Positions 44,157 to 55,274 of a stretch of DNA of 64,000 bases are shown here, piece after piece. The stretch covers positions 868,001 through 932,000 of the forward strand of contig JARWMV010000237.1 in the NCBI GenBank assembly GCA_030998015.1. The letters run 5' to 3'. The stretch comes from Ceratorhiza oryzae-sativae. Lineage: Eukaryota > Basidiomycota > Agaricomycetes > Cantharellales > Ceratobasidiaceae. The translations under genes were made by a program, and so were the position numbers. The notes under the pieces are model-generated. The model saw only the letters and a program-made list of their open reading frames with translations. It was not told the origin of the DNA and did not search any database. Numbering within the stretch: position 1 is the stretch's first letter; each line of letters starts with the position of its first letter.

Positions 44157-45896
44157 GTACATGTATTGCGTAGCCGTAAGGACGGCTGCCTGGGCTGGGT
44201 TTGTTTTTATATTTGTTGTTGTTTTGGTGTGTGCGCCGTGCGTGCTTTTTCCCTGCTCCGTCTCGTATGCTAGTACTCGCGCTCCCCAGCCTCTAGTCCA
44301 GGTCGGGCTGTTTTTATTTCGCTCTTTTACTTGTCCGACTACTCTACTACTTTTCTCCTTTGACGTTGGCTTTTTATCTGTGTTTGGTAAATGATGACTG
44401 GATTAAATGTGCTGAATTCATCCCTGGTTCCTTTTATGTCTGTATTCGGAGCCTGGTCAAGGCCTGGAACTTGAAAGGAGCATTCGAAGTGCTCCGTGGG
44501 TTTGGTTCTACCATGTCGCATCGGGCGCAACCTGGTTGGAGTTTTTGATAGATGCAGCCCTTAGCCCAAGTGTTTGGATTCTGCTAAGGTGCACCAGACT
44601 ATTATAAATAGCGTCATTAGAGTGGACACCGTCGATGAGTGCCAGCATACCACGAAACTTGGATATATGCGCTATTCTTGGTATAGTTTTTGCTTTGATC
44701 CGTCGCGGTTAATGCCTTATGTGAGAATACATGGCCGGTGTATCCTAATTCTCGCCCATGTTTGAGCAAGGTTGAGGTGGAGCCTATTTATATACTCATT
44801 GCCTGGATGGCTTTTGGCGGAATAATGCTCAACGCCAACTAGATATTTGCTCGCCAAAGCTGGTGACAACGGGGTGCCTGATAGGTTGAGACCACTTTAA
44901 GTATGCGATTTTGAGCTTCTGGCCCCGACTTAGAGCCAATCAATATTTAGATGAGGGGCAACGCTGCGCCTTGGACTGGCTACCCCAAACAAAGTTATGA
45001 AAAATGAAAAGCCACGGACTGTTGTGTTGCATCGCCTCAGAGTACCCCCGTGGGCCTGGAACTCGACACATGGCACTACAAACGAGGCGATAATATGCCC
45101 TCTAGACCAATATGACTACTATTATGAATTTATGTCCTATGGTATTACTGAGTCAAACCCATCCAAAGCGAACGAAACCACGATCTCTGGTTCCTTTTGG
45201 TTTGGCTCGTGGCTCAGAACACTGGCGTGGGCTTAGTAGCTCTCCTTTGAGGTGGATGATCGGGCAGAGCGTAGGATAACGAAAGAGGTAATAGTATTAA
45301 GTGTCCCCTTATGGAAATTTTGCCTGTCTAATGTTGCGAAAATGGCTGCGTAAAACTCACGTAAAAGGTAAACCAGCAAGGCTTCAAGGGGCATCCATCC
45401 CCGAAGCTAAAACAGAAGTATAATGGTGTTTGAATTAATCAGCGTAACGATACATTTAATTTAAATGACTGCAGCGAATGGATTCGGTCCGTGGACTAGG
45501 ATGCCGAAGAGTAGGACTCACCCCCTTTGATAGGGAAGCTGACGGCGGGATGATTTCTTGGCAGCTTCTTTGCAGACTCCTCGTATTTAACACGATATTA
45601 TTTTAATATGGCCTATGTACCGCGTGGAAAAGTAACTATGTAGGGTTGATATACTTGTATTTCAACCAGATCTTCCGCCCGTTTGTCTGAAAGGCCTTCG
45701 GATATCCTAAGGAAGCCGCTTGCGCCATTTTTTTTTCATTGTTGCCCAGCCCCTCGGACATTTTACCTCTACTGTGTAGAAAGGTAAACCACAGCTACAC
45801 GTGGTTTGCCTAGACAAAGAATGTAATTTAAGGGCGGGAATCTTAGCAGGCCTTTTCCTTCTTTCACGCCCCCCTTTCTCTCATCTGACACTCAAC
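44157..45896. other. Intergenic, no supported gene
   Basis: AT-richer stretch downstream of CBF1. Short frames only. CACGTG occurs at about 45797, some 100 bp before a possible small gene. Confidence 0.5.
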
Positions 45897-46378
45897 ATGA
45901 GGTGGGAAAGATATAACTTCGAGCCAATCGCCCCTCTAGAGTCACATACTATCAGATTCTCAATAGGTAACAACCCAGGGCATCAAGACGAGCTGCTTTA
46001 TGGTTGTATGCACAGGGCCACATCTCGAAGAGAAGGCGAGTTTGATTGCTACTACGAACGATGTGCACCTGTGCTCTCCCCTATTATTGATTTCACGACG
46101 AATTACTTGCATGCATGTCCAGTTGTGTGGTTGCGTCAGCACTTGAGATCGTATTTTGTGTCCACGTCAGCTACCAGTTTGCCGAGGACGGTGGACATCC
46201 TGGATCAAATATTGAGCAAGCGGACCTTCGAGCTTTTGTATGGGTTGATGGGATCGTCGTGGCGCATAGTTATCCCCTGACCAGGGGAGACCTCAAGTTT
46301 GAGATTAACGAATCCAACGACGGTCGTGCCTTCTGTTTCGGCAAACGACAATCAACTGGTGAGAGTGTTCACGTATAG
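45897..46378 (+). CDS. Possible small protein, DUF7918-like
   Basis: ATG 45897 begins RWERYNFEPIAPLESHTIRF. A plausible intron at about 45966-46014 (GTAACA...ACAG) leads to PHLEEKASLIATTNDVHL, and a second would join, near 46172, to YQFAEDGGHPGSNIEQADLRAFVWVDGIV and LKFEINESNDGRAFCFGKRQSTGE, ending at 46378. The last part has the beta-rich look and RxFxFGK ending of fungal DUF7918 proteins. The exon joins are not certain and no close family match can be claimed. Confidence 0.3.
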
Positions 46379-47468
46379 CAAGGCCGATAGAAGGATGCTA
46401 ATTCTTTATTTTAGAAGGCAAACTATAAGGACCCATACCATCACTAGATTGTTTCAGCACGATTCAATTCAACGTCCAGTAGTGTCGCCAAATCGACTCT
46501 ACGCAAGCGGAAGCCGTACTGGCGGACCCTTCTGACCATGAGTCGCTCATCACTAAATTACCCAAAAATATTATCAGGGCTACCATGGTTGTGTCGCACA
46601 CATGAGTCCCGTTTCAAACCAGGGACAGGGCTCAGTGAATGGTCGTCATTGCACGATAGATGTACCAGCTGACGACAAAAGATACACCTCCGAATGGCCA
46701 CCCTAACCTAATCCCCGTAGACTTTCTGGTTGCCAAAGGAGTGGCTCCGGCTGGCATTCTAAAGAAACGTCGTGTGACCACACTGCGCAAGCCAAGCGTT
46801 AGGCAAGAGGAAATGGAAGTGGGCTTGGTCAGTGCCTCACAAGTCGGGATCAGTTTATCTTTGTCTCGTTTGGGGCTGAAAGCTGACATGAGATCTTGGC
46901 AACAGCCCGCTCGAACGTCTAGTTGCAGCATGCACAAGCAAAACGCAAGACCGTATGATCAAAAATAGACGAATGACGTAGCCTTTTCGAAGCAAGCCAT
47001 GAGCGTGTTGGTTGTTTCTTGAAGATATCACCCGTTCGTTCTGGAGATCACTTTTGCCCTCCAGTTGCTTCCCAAACAAAATTACATATGCGTATTTCAT
47101 TCACAAGCTGCAGTGTTATACTACGCTCTTGCGACGCTCGTAAAAACAACAGACGTGCCAGAGACGGAGCCACGGGCATAGTACATTAGCTAGCTGAGAA
47201 AGAACACAAATAAATCCGCTAGAAAAAAGTCCGAGGTACAGGGGGTGTGAAAATAAACAAAAAGGAGTATCCGTGACCCAGAAACCGTCTTAAATCACCA
47301 AGTAAATAAAAGGGCCAACAATAGGTAAATTTGTACGCGCGAAACAACAAGTATACCCTAGTGCGATAAAATCAAAAGTTCAAGACTCAAAAAGGCGCAA
47401 GGGGCGGAAGAATAAGAAGGGTAAAAGACCAAACAAAGGACGACGAGGGCATGGATCAAAAGCCTTCT
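46379..47468. other. Intergenic, probable 3' region of the mucin gene
   Basis: No gene supported. Follows the Msb2-like stop codon on the minus strand. Confidence 0.5.
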
Positions 47469-50141
47469 CTACCAATTAAGACTACTCTCGCGCAATACGG
47501 GAGCCGAAATGGCGCTCGCCTGGACCGGGACGCGACGGTGAGATGGTGCTTGCCTGTAATTGTACTCATCCGCGGTAGCATGAGCCCCTGCCTGGTATCC
47601 ACGCAACGAGTCCTCGGCGAAAAAGAAGCTTCGTGGACGCTCAGACATGTGTTCAGATGGCGAGTGTACACCGGCACGCTCGTACTCAGGACTAATCGGA
47701 CGGTGTTGCTGTTCACGCTTGCGTTTTGCGTTCCGAAGGGCGAAATACCCGGCGACGCCCAAAAGCAAGACTCCGAACGCCGTGCATACCCCGATAATAG
47801 CATCGCGTCGGCTGTTGTCCGCGTTGCCCGAACCCGACCCGTCAACGCCTGATCCGCCCTGGCCAGGATTGGATCCACCCGTTCCAGAGCCCCCAGTTCC
47901 AACAGAAGCGGGAGGCAGTGAGGGGTCGATGAGAGCTACCAGCTGGGAAGGGACGGTGCCGGTTTGCTTGGTGTAGAGGGCGGACTGTCTGGCGAGGAGT
48001 TGAGCGGCGAGATTGGACACCTGGTCGGTGGGGATATAGCCGGTGTACATGCAGCGGATGTTGTTCACATTGCCATCGTAGTTTGAGGCCATGAAAGCCT
48101 GGAGGGCATATGTCTTGACCTGGTCGGCTATATGGACAAGAATGTCAGTCGGTTTTATTTGGAAGGCCTGGCGTAATTTGTTCTTACATGGAATGCCCAA
48201 CGCTGTCGATATCACTTGCGGGGTATACAAAAATAACTGCCCAATCGTATCCTGATGGCTTACCACGAACGGCCAGCTGAGTGCTGGGAGGAACAGCAGG
48301 CTGATTGCCGTATATCCCTGAAGTTCGGAGGCATTCTTTGCGGGGTCAACTCCTCCTACCAGTGGGACAATCCGACTCGGAAGGCCGCTCGGGAATGGAG
48401 ACGCAGTTGCAACAACACTAGCAGTGCTCGAGGCAGTAACAATAACCGCATCTGGATCGGTCTGAGTGGCAGAAGCGATAGACGATGTCGTTGTGACATT
48501 GGGTAGAACCAGAGACGAGGCGGTGAGGAACGAGAACTGGGGGGGAATACTCATAGACGTCGACACCGACGACGATGTGGAGTCGGTGATAGTATCCGTG
48601 GTAGACGCAGTGCCAGTGCCAGTCACAGACACGGAGGAAGTCCTGGTAGCTGTTTGATTCAAGGAAGCGGTAGGGAAAGTGACTGTGACGGTACGGCTGT
48701 TGGTGCTAGTGCGAGAATCAGAGACTGACTCGGTGTCAGTCGCCGTCGACTGCGAGGCCGTGCCAGTGCGTGTTGACTGGGACGCGGTGTCGGTGAGCGA
48801 CTGAGAAGCACTATTGGTGCGCGTCGACTGAGAAGCCGTGCCAGACACGGTAACCGTCTCAGACTGGGATGGAACGGACGCGGTACCAGTTTGGGTCGAA
48901 ACAGAGGCAGTGCCGGTTTCCGTCAGTGTGGCAGAAGCTGAATTGGTCTGACTGGCCGACGCGCTCTTTGTACCCGTCACAGACGAAACGATCTCCGTGG
49001 CGCTCACAGACGAGGACACGCTGCGGGTGTTGGTATTCGTGAACGTACTTTGATCACTCTCGGTGACGGTGAATGTAGCCGAGGTAATCGAATCCGTCGC
49101 GGACACAGGCGATGTGGTGGGACTGGCGGCACGAGACGTAGCCGTGGCGGCGGCTGAAGCGCTGGTTGAAACCAAGCTACTCGTGAGGGAGTTGATGTTG
49201 GACACGATGTCTGTGTTCGACGCGGTAGTGGCACTCGGGCTCGAAGCCGACTGGCTTACAGACAGAGACTGGCTTGCGGATGAGGACTGCGTACTGGTAT
49301 CCAGAAGATCGCTTGTCAGGCTTTCCAAAGCTGTCAGTGGCTTGCTCGTCGAGGGGGTATTCGTGGCTGACGCGGAGACCGTAGATGTTGGAGGAGGAGT
49401 AGTCTGGGGCAAGTCGGTCGAGAGGGAAGCAGAGGAAGAGGGAGAGACAACATCACTCGTGGAACCCAACTCATCCGATACGACGCCGGCGGTAGAGGAG
49501 GTAGTTGGGGCTGGGTCCGATTGTGTTACCGACGAGGTCTCGGCGGTTGCTGTGGTTGTTGATTGGCTGCTAGTCGTAGCCGTGGTAGGATCAGGGGAGG
49601 ATGAGCTTGTGGTAGCGGAGCCCAGAGCGCAGTCAAGATCGAGCAACCCGCAAGTCGAGGACGTTTGGCTGGGCTCTGAACGAGTCGTGCTCTCAGAAGT
49701 CGGGGATGGAGTAGAGGTGCGACTTGGAGAGTTGGAGGGAGAGTCAGATGGGGTTGCTGCATCTGTCGTGGTACCCGAGGGATCTGCCGTACTCTTGGCG
49801 CTGGTTGGAGAATCTGTCGTGGACGCGGTTTCAGACGTGGAGGTGTCTGTCGCGGTCACTGTGCTGGAAGGACCGAAGCCTGTTAAAAAGGTTAAATCAA
49901 CTTTTTTGACGAAAAGAATAATCAACATACCAATCCCGTCGAAGAGGTCAGTCACGGCACGTTTCCGATGTTGGACACCCAGGTCAACGGCTGGAGCACG
50001 GGCACGGTGCCTGTGCGACCCGGGATGCTCTAGCGATCGACGGGCATGAGAGTACTTGTAACTCTCGTGGATGGCAGCTGCGCCATCGAGGGGGACGAGG
50101 AGCAGTGCAGCAAAAAGTGCGAATACGGAGTTGGGCAGCAT
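47469..50141 (-). CDS. MSB2: Msb2-type signalling mucin
   Basis: Plasma-membrane sensor that feeds the filamentation MAPK cascade through Cdc42 and Ste20-class kinases (family role). Exons: 49931-50141, 48188-49879, 47469-48127; 853 residues. Both introns (51 and 60 nt) are multiples of three without stops, so the frame reads through them. Layout: signal peptide (residues 1-22); a Ser/Thr-rich, heavily O-glycosylatable region from about 75 to 540 with SQSTRTGTASQST-like repeats; the conserved Msb2 extracellular module at about 580-690 (YTAISLLFLPALSWPFVV, QLFLYTPQVISTALGIPSDQ, VKTYALQAFMASNY, YTGYIPTDQVSNLAAQL); one transmembrane helix near 743-764 (AIIGVCTAFGVLLLGVAGYF) after a GGSG-rich spacer; an 86-residue cytoplasmic tail starting KRKRE. 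Confidence 0.88.
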   Translation of the reverse strand: MLPNSVFALFAALLLVPLDGAAAIHESYKYSHARRSLEHPGSHRHRARAPAVDLGVQHRKRAVTDLFDGIGMLIILFVKKVDLTFLTGFGPSSTVTATDTSTSETASTTDSPTSAKSTADPSGTTTDAATPSDSPSNSPSRTSTPSPTSESTTRSEPSQTSSTCGLLDLDCALGSATTSSSSPDPTTATTSSQSTTTATAETSSVTQSDPAPTTSSTAGVVSDELGSTSDVVSPSSSASLSTDLPQTTPPPTSTVSASATNTPSTSKPLTALESLTSDLLDTSTQSSSASQSLSVSQSASSPSATTASNTDIVSNINSLTSSLVSTSASAAATATSRAASPTTSPVSATDSITSATFTVTESDQSTFTNTNTRSVSSSVSATEIVSSVTGTKSASASQTNSASATLTETGTASVSTQTGTASVPSQSETVTVSGTASQSTRTNSASQSLTDTASQSTRTGTASQSTATDTESVSDSRTSTNSRTVTVTFPTASLNQTATRTSSVSVTGTGTASTTDTITDSTSSSVSTSMSIPPQFSFLTASSLVLPNVTTTSSIASATQTDPDAVIVTASSTASVVATASPFPSGLPSRIVPLVGGVDPAKNASELQGYTAISLLFLPALSWPFVVSHQDTIGQLFLYTPQVISTALGIPCKNKLRQAFQIKPTDILVHIADQVKTYALQAFMASNYDGNVNNIRCMYTGYIPTDQVSNLAAQLLARQSALYTKQTGTVPSQLVALIDPSLPPASVGTGGSGTGGSNPGQGGSGVDGSGSGNADNSRRDAIIGVCTAFGVLLLGVAGYFALRNAKRKREQQHRPISPEYERAGVHSPSEHMSERPRSFFFAEDSLRGYQAGAHATADEYNYRQAPSHRRVPVQASAISAPVLRESSLNW

Positions 50142-52959
50142 AGTAAGGAGTGTGGGTGCTCTATGAGCAGACGCCGCGCCAGCACTGGCGGTGAGGGTGT
50201 TCTAGTTGCAGCGGGCGGTGGGGCGGATGTGGTGAGGAGAGAGAACGGAGGGCGAAACGACGGAAGCTCGTGAACGGAAACGAATGTGGGCTAGCAACCG
50301 GACAAACGCCAAATTAGTCGCGAATCAACCTCAAAATTGGCCGGGTCAAGGAGTAAAAAATAGCTTACGGCGATGCTGCGCAATCGCTTGGTCGACTTGC
50401 AATCCACTTGGGGGGAGGGAAACTAGGGTGAGCCTGAGGCGCTTGGGAATAAGAGCTCGGCATGGATCGAACAACGCAACGCAAGTGACGTTCCTGGTCA
50501 CATTATCTGAAAATCCGAATTTGTTTCAAACGCTTCTATGTGTCTAGAACCCTAAATGCGCCGCACCTCTGCCCACTGGCGCTGTCCAACTCGAATTTTA
50601 TCTCAGACAGTGCCGTTCAGCTCGCTGTCATCAGCGCCCCAGCGTGACCTGGACTTGTCCTTCAGATACACCAGGTGGCAAAATTCCCACATTTGCGCAA
50701 AACAATCTTCACCATCCTATGTCTCCTACACCGCAACGTGGGTTTTCAGAAGGCGTTGCTGATCGCCAAGCGGCGGGTAGTCTCGAAGCAGTGCGTGCGT
50801 GACTTGATTCCGAGCCTAGGAAGCGGCGTAACCCATGTACTAATGCGTTCCTGGCACAAATCATGCATATAAAAAGTCCTCGAATAGTTCTATGTACTCG
50901 CCAGAAGGTGATGTGAATACCATTCGTTGATTTGCACGCGTGGGTCACACAACCAAAGTAGCGTGACAAGGGGTCACGTAAACAATACCCGGATTGCCCG
51001 AGCCGGGTCGGGAGTGTGTACGTTACCGAAGGAGGTTGTCTTGGCCTACTTGGTATCCCATGGCGCAAAGAATCTGTTTTCTGTGTGTATATTGCATGTA
51101 CTTATTATTTCATTGCCATTCGCGTCATCGGCATTTTAGCGATGGTGCACGGCTATCCGAAGTATTGCACTGGTAACGTTATCATTCCATGGCGGCAATA
51201 ACAGGTACACTGTGAGGCCATGGGACCTCAAATGGAGTAATCAATCGGTTCGAAAATATTATGAGGTAGGAGCGAGTTGATGCCAAGGTTGCTCACAGCA
51301 GAAAGAATAAAAACAGTCACGATAGAGCGATCAGAGGCTTGAGCAAATTATTACGGTATGTTGAGGTTTCAACTTGACAGACCAGCGATTTTTTGGCCAT
51401 TTTATGTTAATCCTATGCTGAACGATAGCAGGGTACGGTTCGAAGGTACGTAGGTATTTCTCAGAACATATGGATGTACGTTAGAGTGGAGGTCTATTCG
51501 AATATCACAGCTTCACGCAGAGATAGTGCTGAACGACCTGGAGCCTTTTTGCTACCCATCGCCCTTCATACAGCTGCAGAGGAGGTACCTATGGTTGTCG
51601 CTATTCAAATCAATAGGCATAATATTTCATTTCGCAAAACTTGTCTAGGAGCTCCAGCTTCGGATATTTTCGAAGGGTGTCGTTGAGAATGCGCATATGC
51701 AGTTGTGACTACGTCCATCACGCGACTTGGTGAACGCAAGCGAACCGTACACTGAGAACCATGCGGAATTGAACTAGGGTGGGCACGAGCTCTTACGAGT
51801 GACAGCAACCACAGGTTCCCCAACCGTACGTTACGCAATACATGCCTGGGTAGTTATGTTCTAGGCCAGGGGGTATTGAGGATGCGTTTCGGATTCCGAT
51901 ATTTCATAGTGCATACTATCACGTACTTGGCTCATGGGTGGGTGTGAAGGATATCTACTATTTGTTGTTAAAGGGTCAGGGTATCATTCGACCAATGAAC
52001 AACCCCTACCAAACAGATAGACCATTACCCACATCCTCCCGAGGGCCTAATTGATTCATAAAATTCAGAAATATCTTTTGTTGCTTTCAGCGCCACAAGC
52101 ATCTCAGAGCTGTGGGGCTACCACTATATTAAGCGTTTATCCTAAACTTATTCATCCATTCATCGTTTCTCTTGACATGGTTATACCTCTGCTTTAGTCT
52201 ATTCTGGAAAAGGGCAGGCAATTTGCCCTTCGGAAACATTGTCTCTATCTAATTATCCAAGAATATGAGTACTTAGGCACTAGTTGCACCTTGAATCATT
52301 GCCAATTGGTGATTTTGTCATTCAGTTTCATGGTGGCCACATTGTTCTGGGTTTGTAATGCATCTCAACAAGCAAATATGCCTCTAATAGGAGGGTCCTT
52401 GAAGCTAGAGCCAACGGAAAATATGCCTAAGTGTTCTCAGCAGGGCAGCGTGCTCTAATTTAGCCTTGAACACCTAGTCTCAAAGCAAACAGCTTTTGCA
52501 CCCCTAATCTGCTGAGTTATTTTTTGTAAGAGTAGTACAGACATTCTCAATAAAAAACTCAACCTTGCTACCCACACCAAGGAACACCTAAAGGTTCATA
52601 TGCTCTGCCAAGAACTAGAGGTAATTGAGCCTAAATGCATGCAAGAAGGATGCCGATGTTCTGGTCATGTAACTCAATGCAAGTCAAGGGCTAGATCTCA
52701 GCCTTTCTTGACCAGGCCAGTTGGGGTTTCAAGCATAATCCTTAGCACCAAAACATGGTTATGAAGATGGGTCTTGTAGGACATTTGGGAAGGCCCAGTG
52801 GTTGTTTGGTTGGAAAAGTTAACCTTGGCCATTAATAATTTTTTGTTGTGTTTTGTTCAGTTTCATGCAATGGGTTATACCAATATAATTGTCAACAGCA
52901 ATAAGTCAAGCAACAGTGTGGGCACCTTATATCACAAGGGCAGAGCCTGTAGATGACTC
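50142..52959. other. Gene-free stretch grading into AT-rich repeat DNA
   Basis: The first part is the upstream region of MSB2. From about 51.9 kb the sequence becomes AT-rich and poor in CpG like the transposon that follows; it may be older transposon debris, but no ORF or repeat end is visible. Confidence 0.45.
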
Positions 52960-54173
52960 TGTTATGGATTACTAACATTTTCTATTATTTTAGTCTGCCA
53001 ACCTCAAGTGATGCCTCTGTAATTTTCTTGAAATTAAATGAATTTGTATGTGTCTGAATTTGTACTATTTGTGTTCCATTAAATAGTACAAAATCTCCTC
53101 TTTCCAACGCATATTTTATTGTGATTTTATCTTAAGAACTCTGAGAGATATAGAGGTTGCGATATTTCCTCTTATCAGGAGATATTGATTACAACATCGC
53201 ACTGCTCATATCTTGGCAACCACTTATGCTATCAAAGCAATCTTATGCTCTATTGATAGCTAATCTTTGGTGGTATCTGCTACCCAAAGATCATTGCAAT
53301 CCACTGGATCCTTGTGCCAGAATGGCCTGAAGATCATTAGAATCTTACTGGACCATCAATCAAGATCTAATGGCTCCAGTGAGTCAGGAGAGCCTTCCAA
53401 ATTGATCCAGAAGCTTCTCTGACTCACCTTATGACTCACTGAGATGTAGCCTCCATTCATTACATGTATACACTATGATAATATGATCTACAAGCCAATA
53501 GCAGGTCTCAGATGCATCAATGCCTTCAATCCACACCCTGTCTTTACTCTCTTATCCTATACTGGGCTAGGGTGTACCCCAAGTATAGCAGTACCCTCTT
53601 TTGATGATTGCACTGGCATGCATGTATCTATTTGGCTCTGGAATGCCTTCCTCAGGGTATAAAAGGACCTCCTCTGAGGCCCTTCCAGACCTCCCTCCTA
53701 CTCTTACTCAACCCAGATGGGTTATTGGTTTCTTTTCTCTTTCTATTTTCTCTTGTCTGTGTGTGATTTCTCATATAACTAGTACTGAGGAATAAAGTAC
53801 CATATTAGTTATATACTGTCTGATTCATTGTATCTTATATACAGAGTTATATAAGGATACAATATTGCCTGATTGAGCATGACATTAAGTACCAGCTATT
53901 AGAGGAAATCTAAGTACCTGTAGCTGAGGAAGTACATGCATTAGGCAGCCCACCATCTATCCTATAAGCTTTTGCTTAAGTCTAGTATTAAGATTAGTAC
54001 CAGTTAGTCCAAGTGACTAGGGCTGAACTACATTTAAGATATCTAAGGGAACCTGACCATAGTAGTCTTGCTCTTTATACCTATAAATTAGTCAGTTTAC
54101 ACTGTGAAAGATTAAGACTACCTTGAGTGTTACTTGATTGCATTGCAACTACTTTGAGCCTTCTTACTCTTGT
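52960..54173 (+). mobile_element. LTR-like segment upstream of element 1, possibly a solo LTR
   Basis: It begins TGTTATGG, has a TATA box (TATAAAAGG, about 53658) followed by a pyrimidine-rich tract and an AATAAA at about 53791, the order expected for LTR promoter and polyadenylation. Its right end is not clear: it may be a solo LTR, or the left part of one long LTR ending at 54786. No second copy lies in the window to settle it. Confidence 0.35.
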
Positions 54174-54786
54174 CATGGCCTAGACCATAATGTGGATTTT
54201 ATTATAATTTTCCTATATTTTATACATCTATCTTTCTCACACTTTTGGACAAGTCCTGTTTAATCAGATATATGCATAAGAATTACTTATGTGATCATGT
54301 GACCTTGTTGTTGTTTACATTCTGTTTGTACTTTCTGGAATATTCTGTTATGTGGCACCATTCTTACATTGTACAATAGTTGTCTTGCACCATATGTGTA
54401 TTTGATATAGCTCATCATATGAATATATAAGGGAGAGTCTGAGAGCCTTAAGCCTCAGAACTCAACCTCCTGTCATATCCCCACTACTACCTGTGTGATT
54501 ATTCATCACATAGTACTTGCCCAGGTCTCTTTAGACCAAGTGCATTATTCTCATACATCCTTGTGCCGTATCACACCCTCACTGCACGTCCTACCTTAGA
54601 CATTGTCAGTACAGCCTCTGGCATCACTGCCCATAGGCTTGTCATTGCCACTTAGGTGATTGACGTTACCCTTCAGGTTGTAGCTCTGACACTCTAGTCT
54701 AAGAAGTATTGAGTACAATTAGTGTATACTAACATATCTACATTTGCTTAAGCTCTAGATATTCAAGTGTACCCTGACCTGTAACA
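54174..54786 (+). mobile_element. Candidate 5' LTR of Ty3-type element 1
   Basis: Runs from TGTCATGG to TGTAACA with TG...CA ends. It contains a TATA box (ATATATAAGG, about 54424) followed by a short leader. Directly after it comes TTGGTGAAGCGACCCAGG, in the position of a primer-binding site starting TGG. The boundary is inferred because the 3' LTR is outside the window. Confidence 0.45.
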
Positions 54787-54833
54787 TTGGTGAAGCGACC
54801 CAGGTTCTTACATCAAGTAACTATCAACTAACA

Positions 54834-55274
54834 TTGCCATTTTTGGTCAATCTATTGCCCAAAACGGAATTTCTCAATTTTGACCACTCTGTGTATAGAA
54901 ATACTTTTCTTACCACAGAATACAACAACATATCTTGGGCTCTTGAGATAGATCCTGTCTGGATTCAAGCCCCAAACCCTACAATTACTGTTTTAGGTTA
55001 TAGTAGTACTGGTGGTCCACCCCCACATATTTCTCTGACATTTACCTTTAGGAATTATAGGCCATATATTCCAATAAATTCAGTATCAAGTGCTCTAAGT
55101 GCTGGACTTGAATTTGAAGCCTATATTCAACATCTTCCTGATCAACCACAACCAATAAAAGTTCAACACACATTTATTAGGTCTTTCTGGTCACCCCATA
55201 CCAGCTACTGGGATACAGTTTATCAAGCCATTTATCAATTTGTAACTGAAACATATTTTGAAAATTATTCCTAA
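54834..55274 (+). CDS. Leader ORF of element 1, unknown
   Basis: A 146-codon ORF begins 48 bp after the LTR and overlaps the next ORF by 17 bases. It starts MPFLVNLLPKTEFLNFDHS and has aromatic-rich beta-like segments. No family recognised. Its place between the LTR and Gag suggests either an accessory protein or an extended Gag start. Confidence 0.45.
   Translation: MPFLVNLLPKTEFLNFDHSVYRNTFLTTEYNNISWALEIDPVWIQAPNPTITVLGYSSTGGPPPHISLTFTFRNYRPYIPINSVSSALSAGLEFEAYIQHLPDQPQPIKVQHTFIRSFWSPHTSYWDTVYQAIYQFVTETYFENYS

Noticed and set aside
47456..50049. Long plus-strand frames opposite the mucin gene (for example 49063-50049)
   Set aside because: They are mirror frames of the Ser/Thr-rich repeats, rich in Val/Glu/Asp as expected from antisense of such codons.
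51755..51825. tRNA-like stretch on the minus strand (TAGTTCAATTCC resembles a B box)
   Set aside because: Only five base pairs of acceptor stem form and no convincing A box, D arm or anticodon arm could be drawn.
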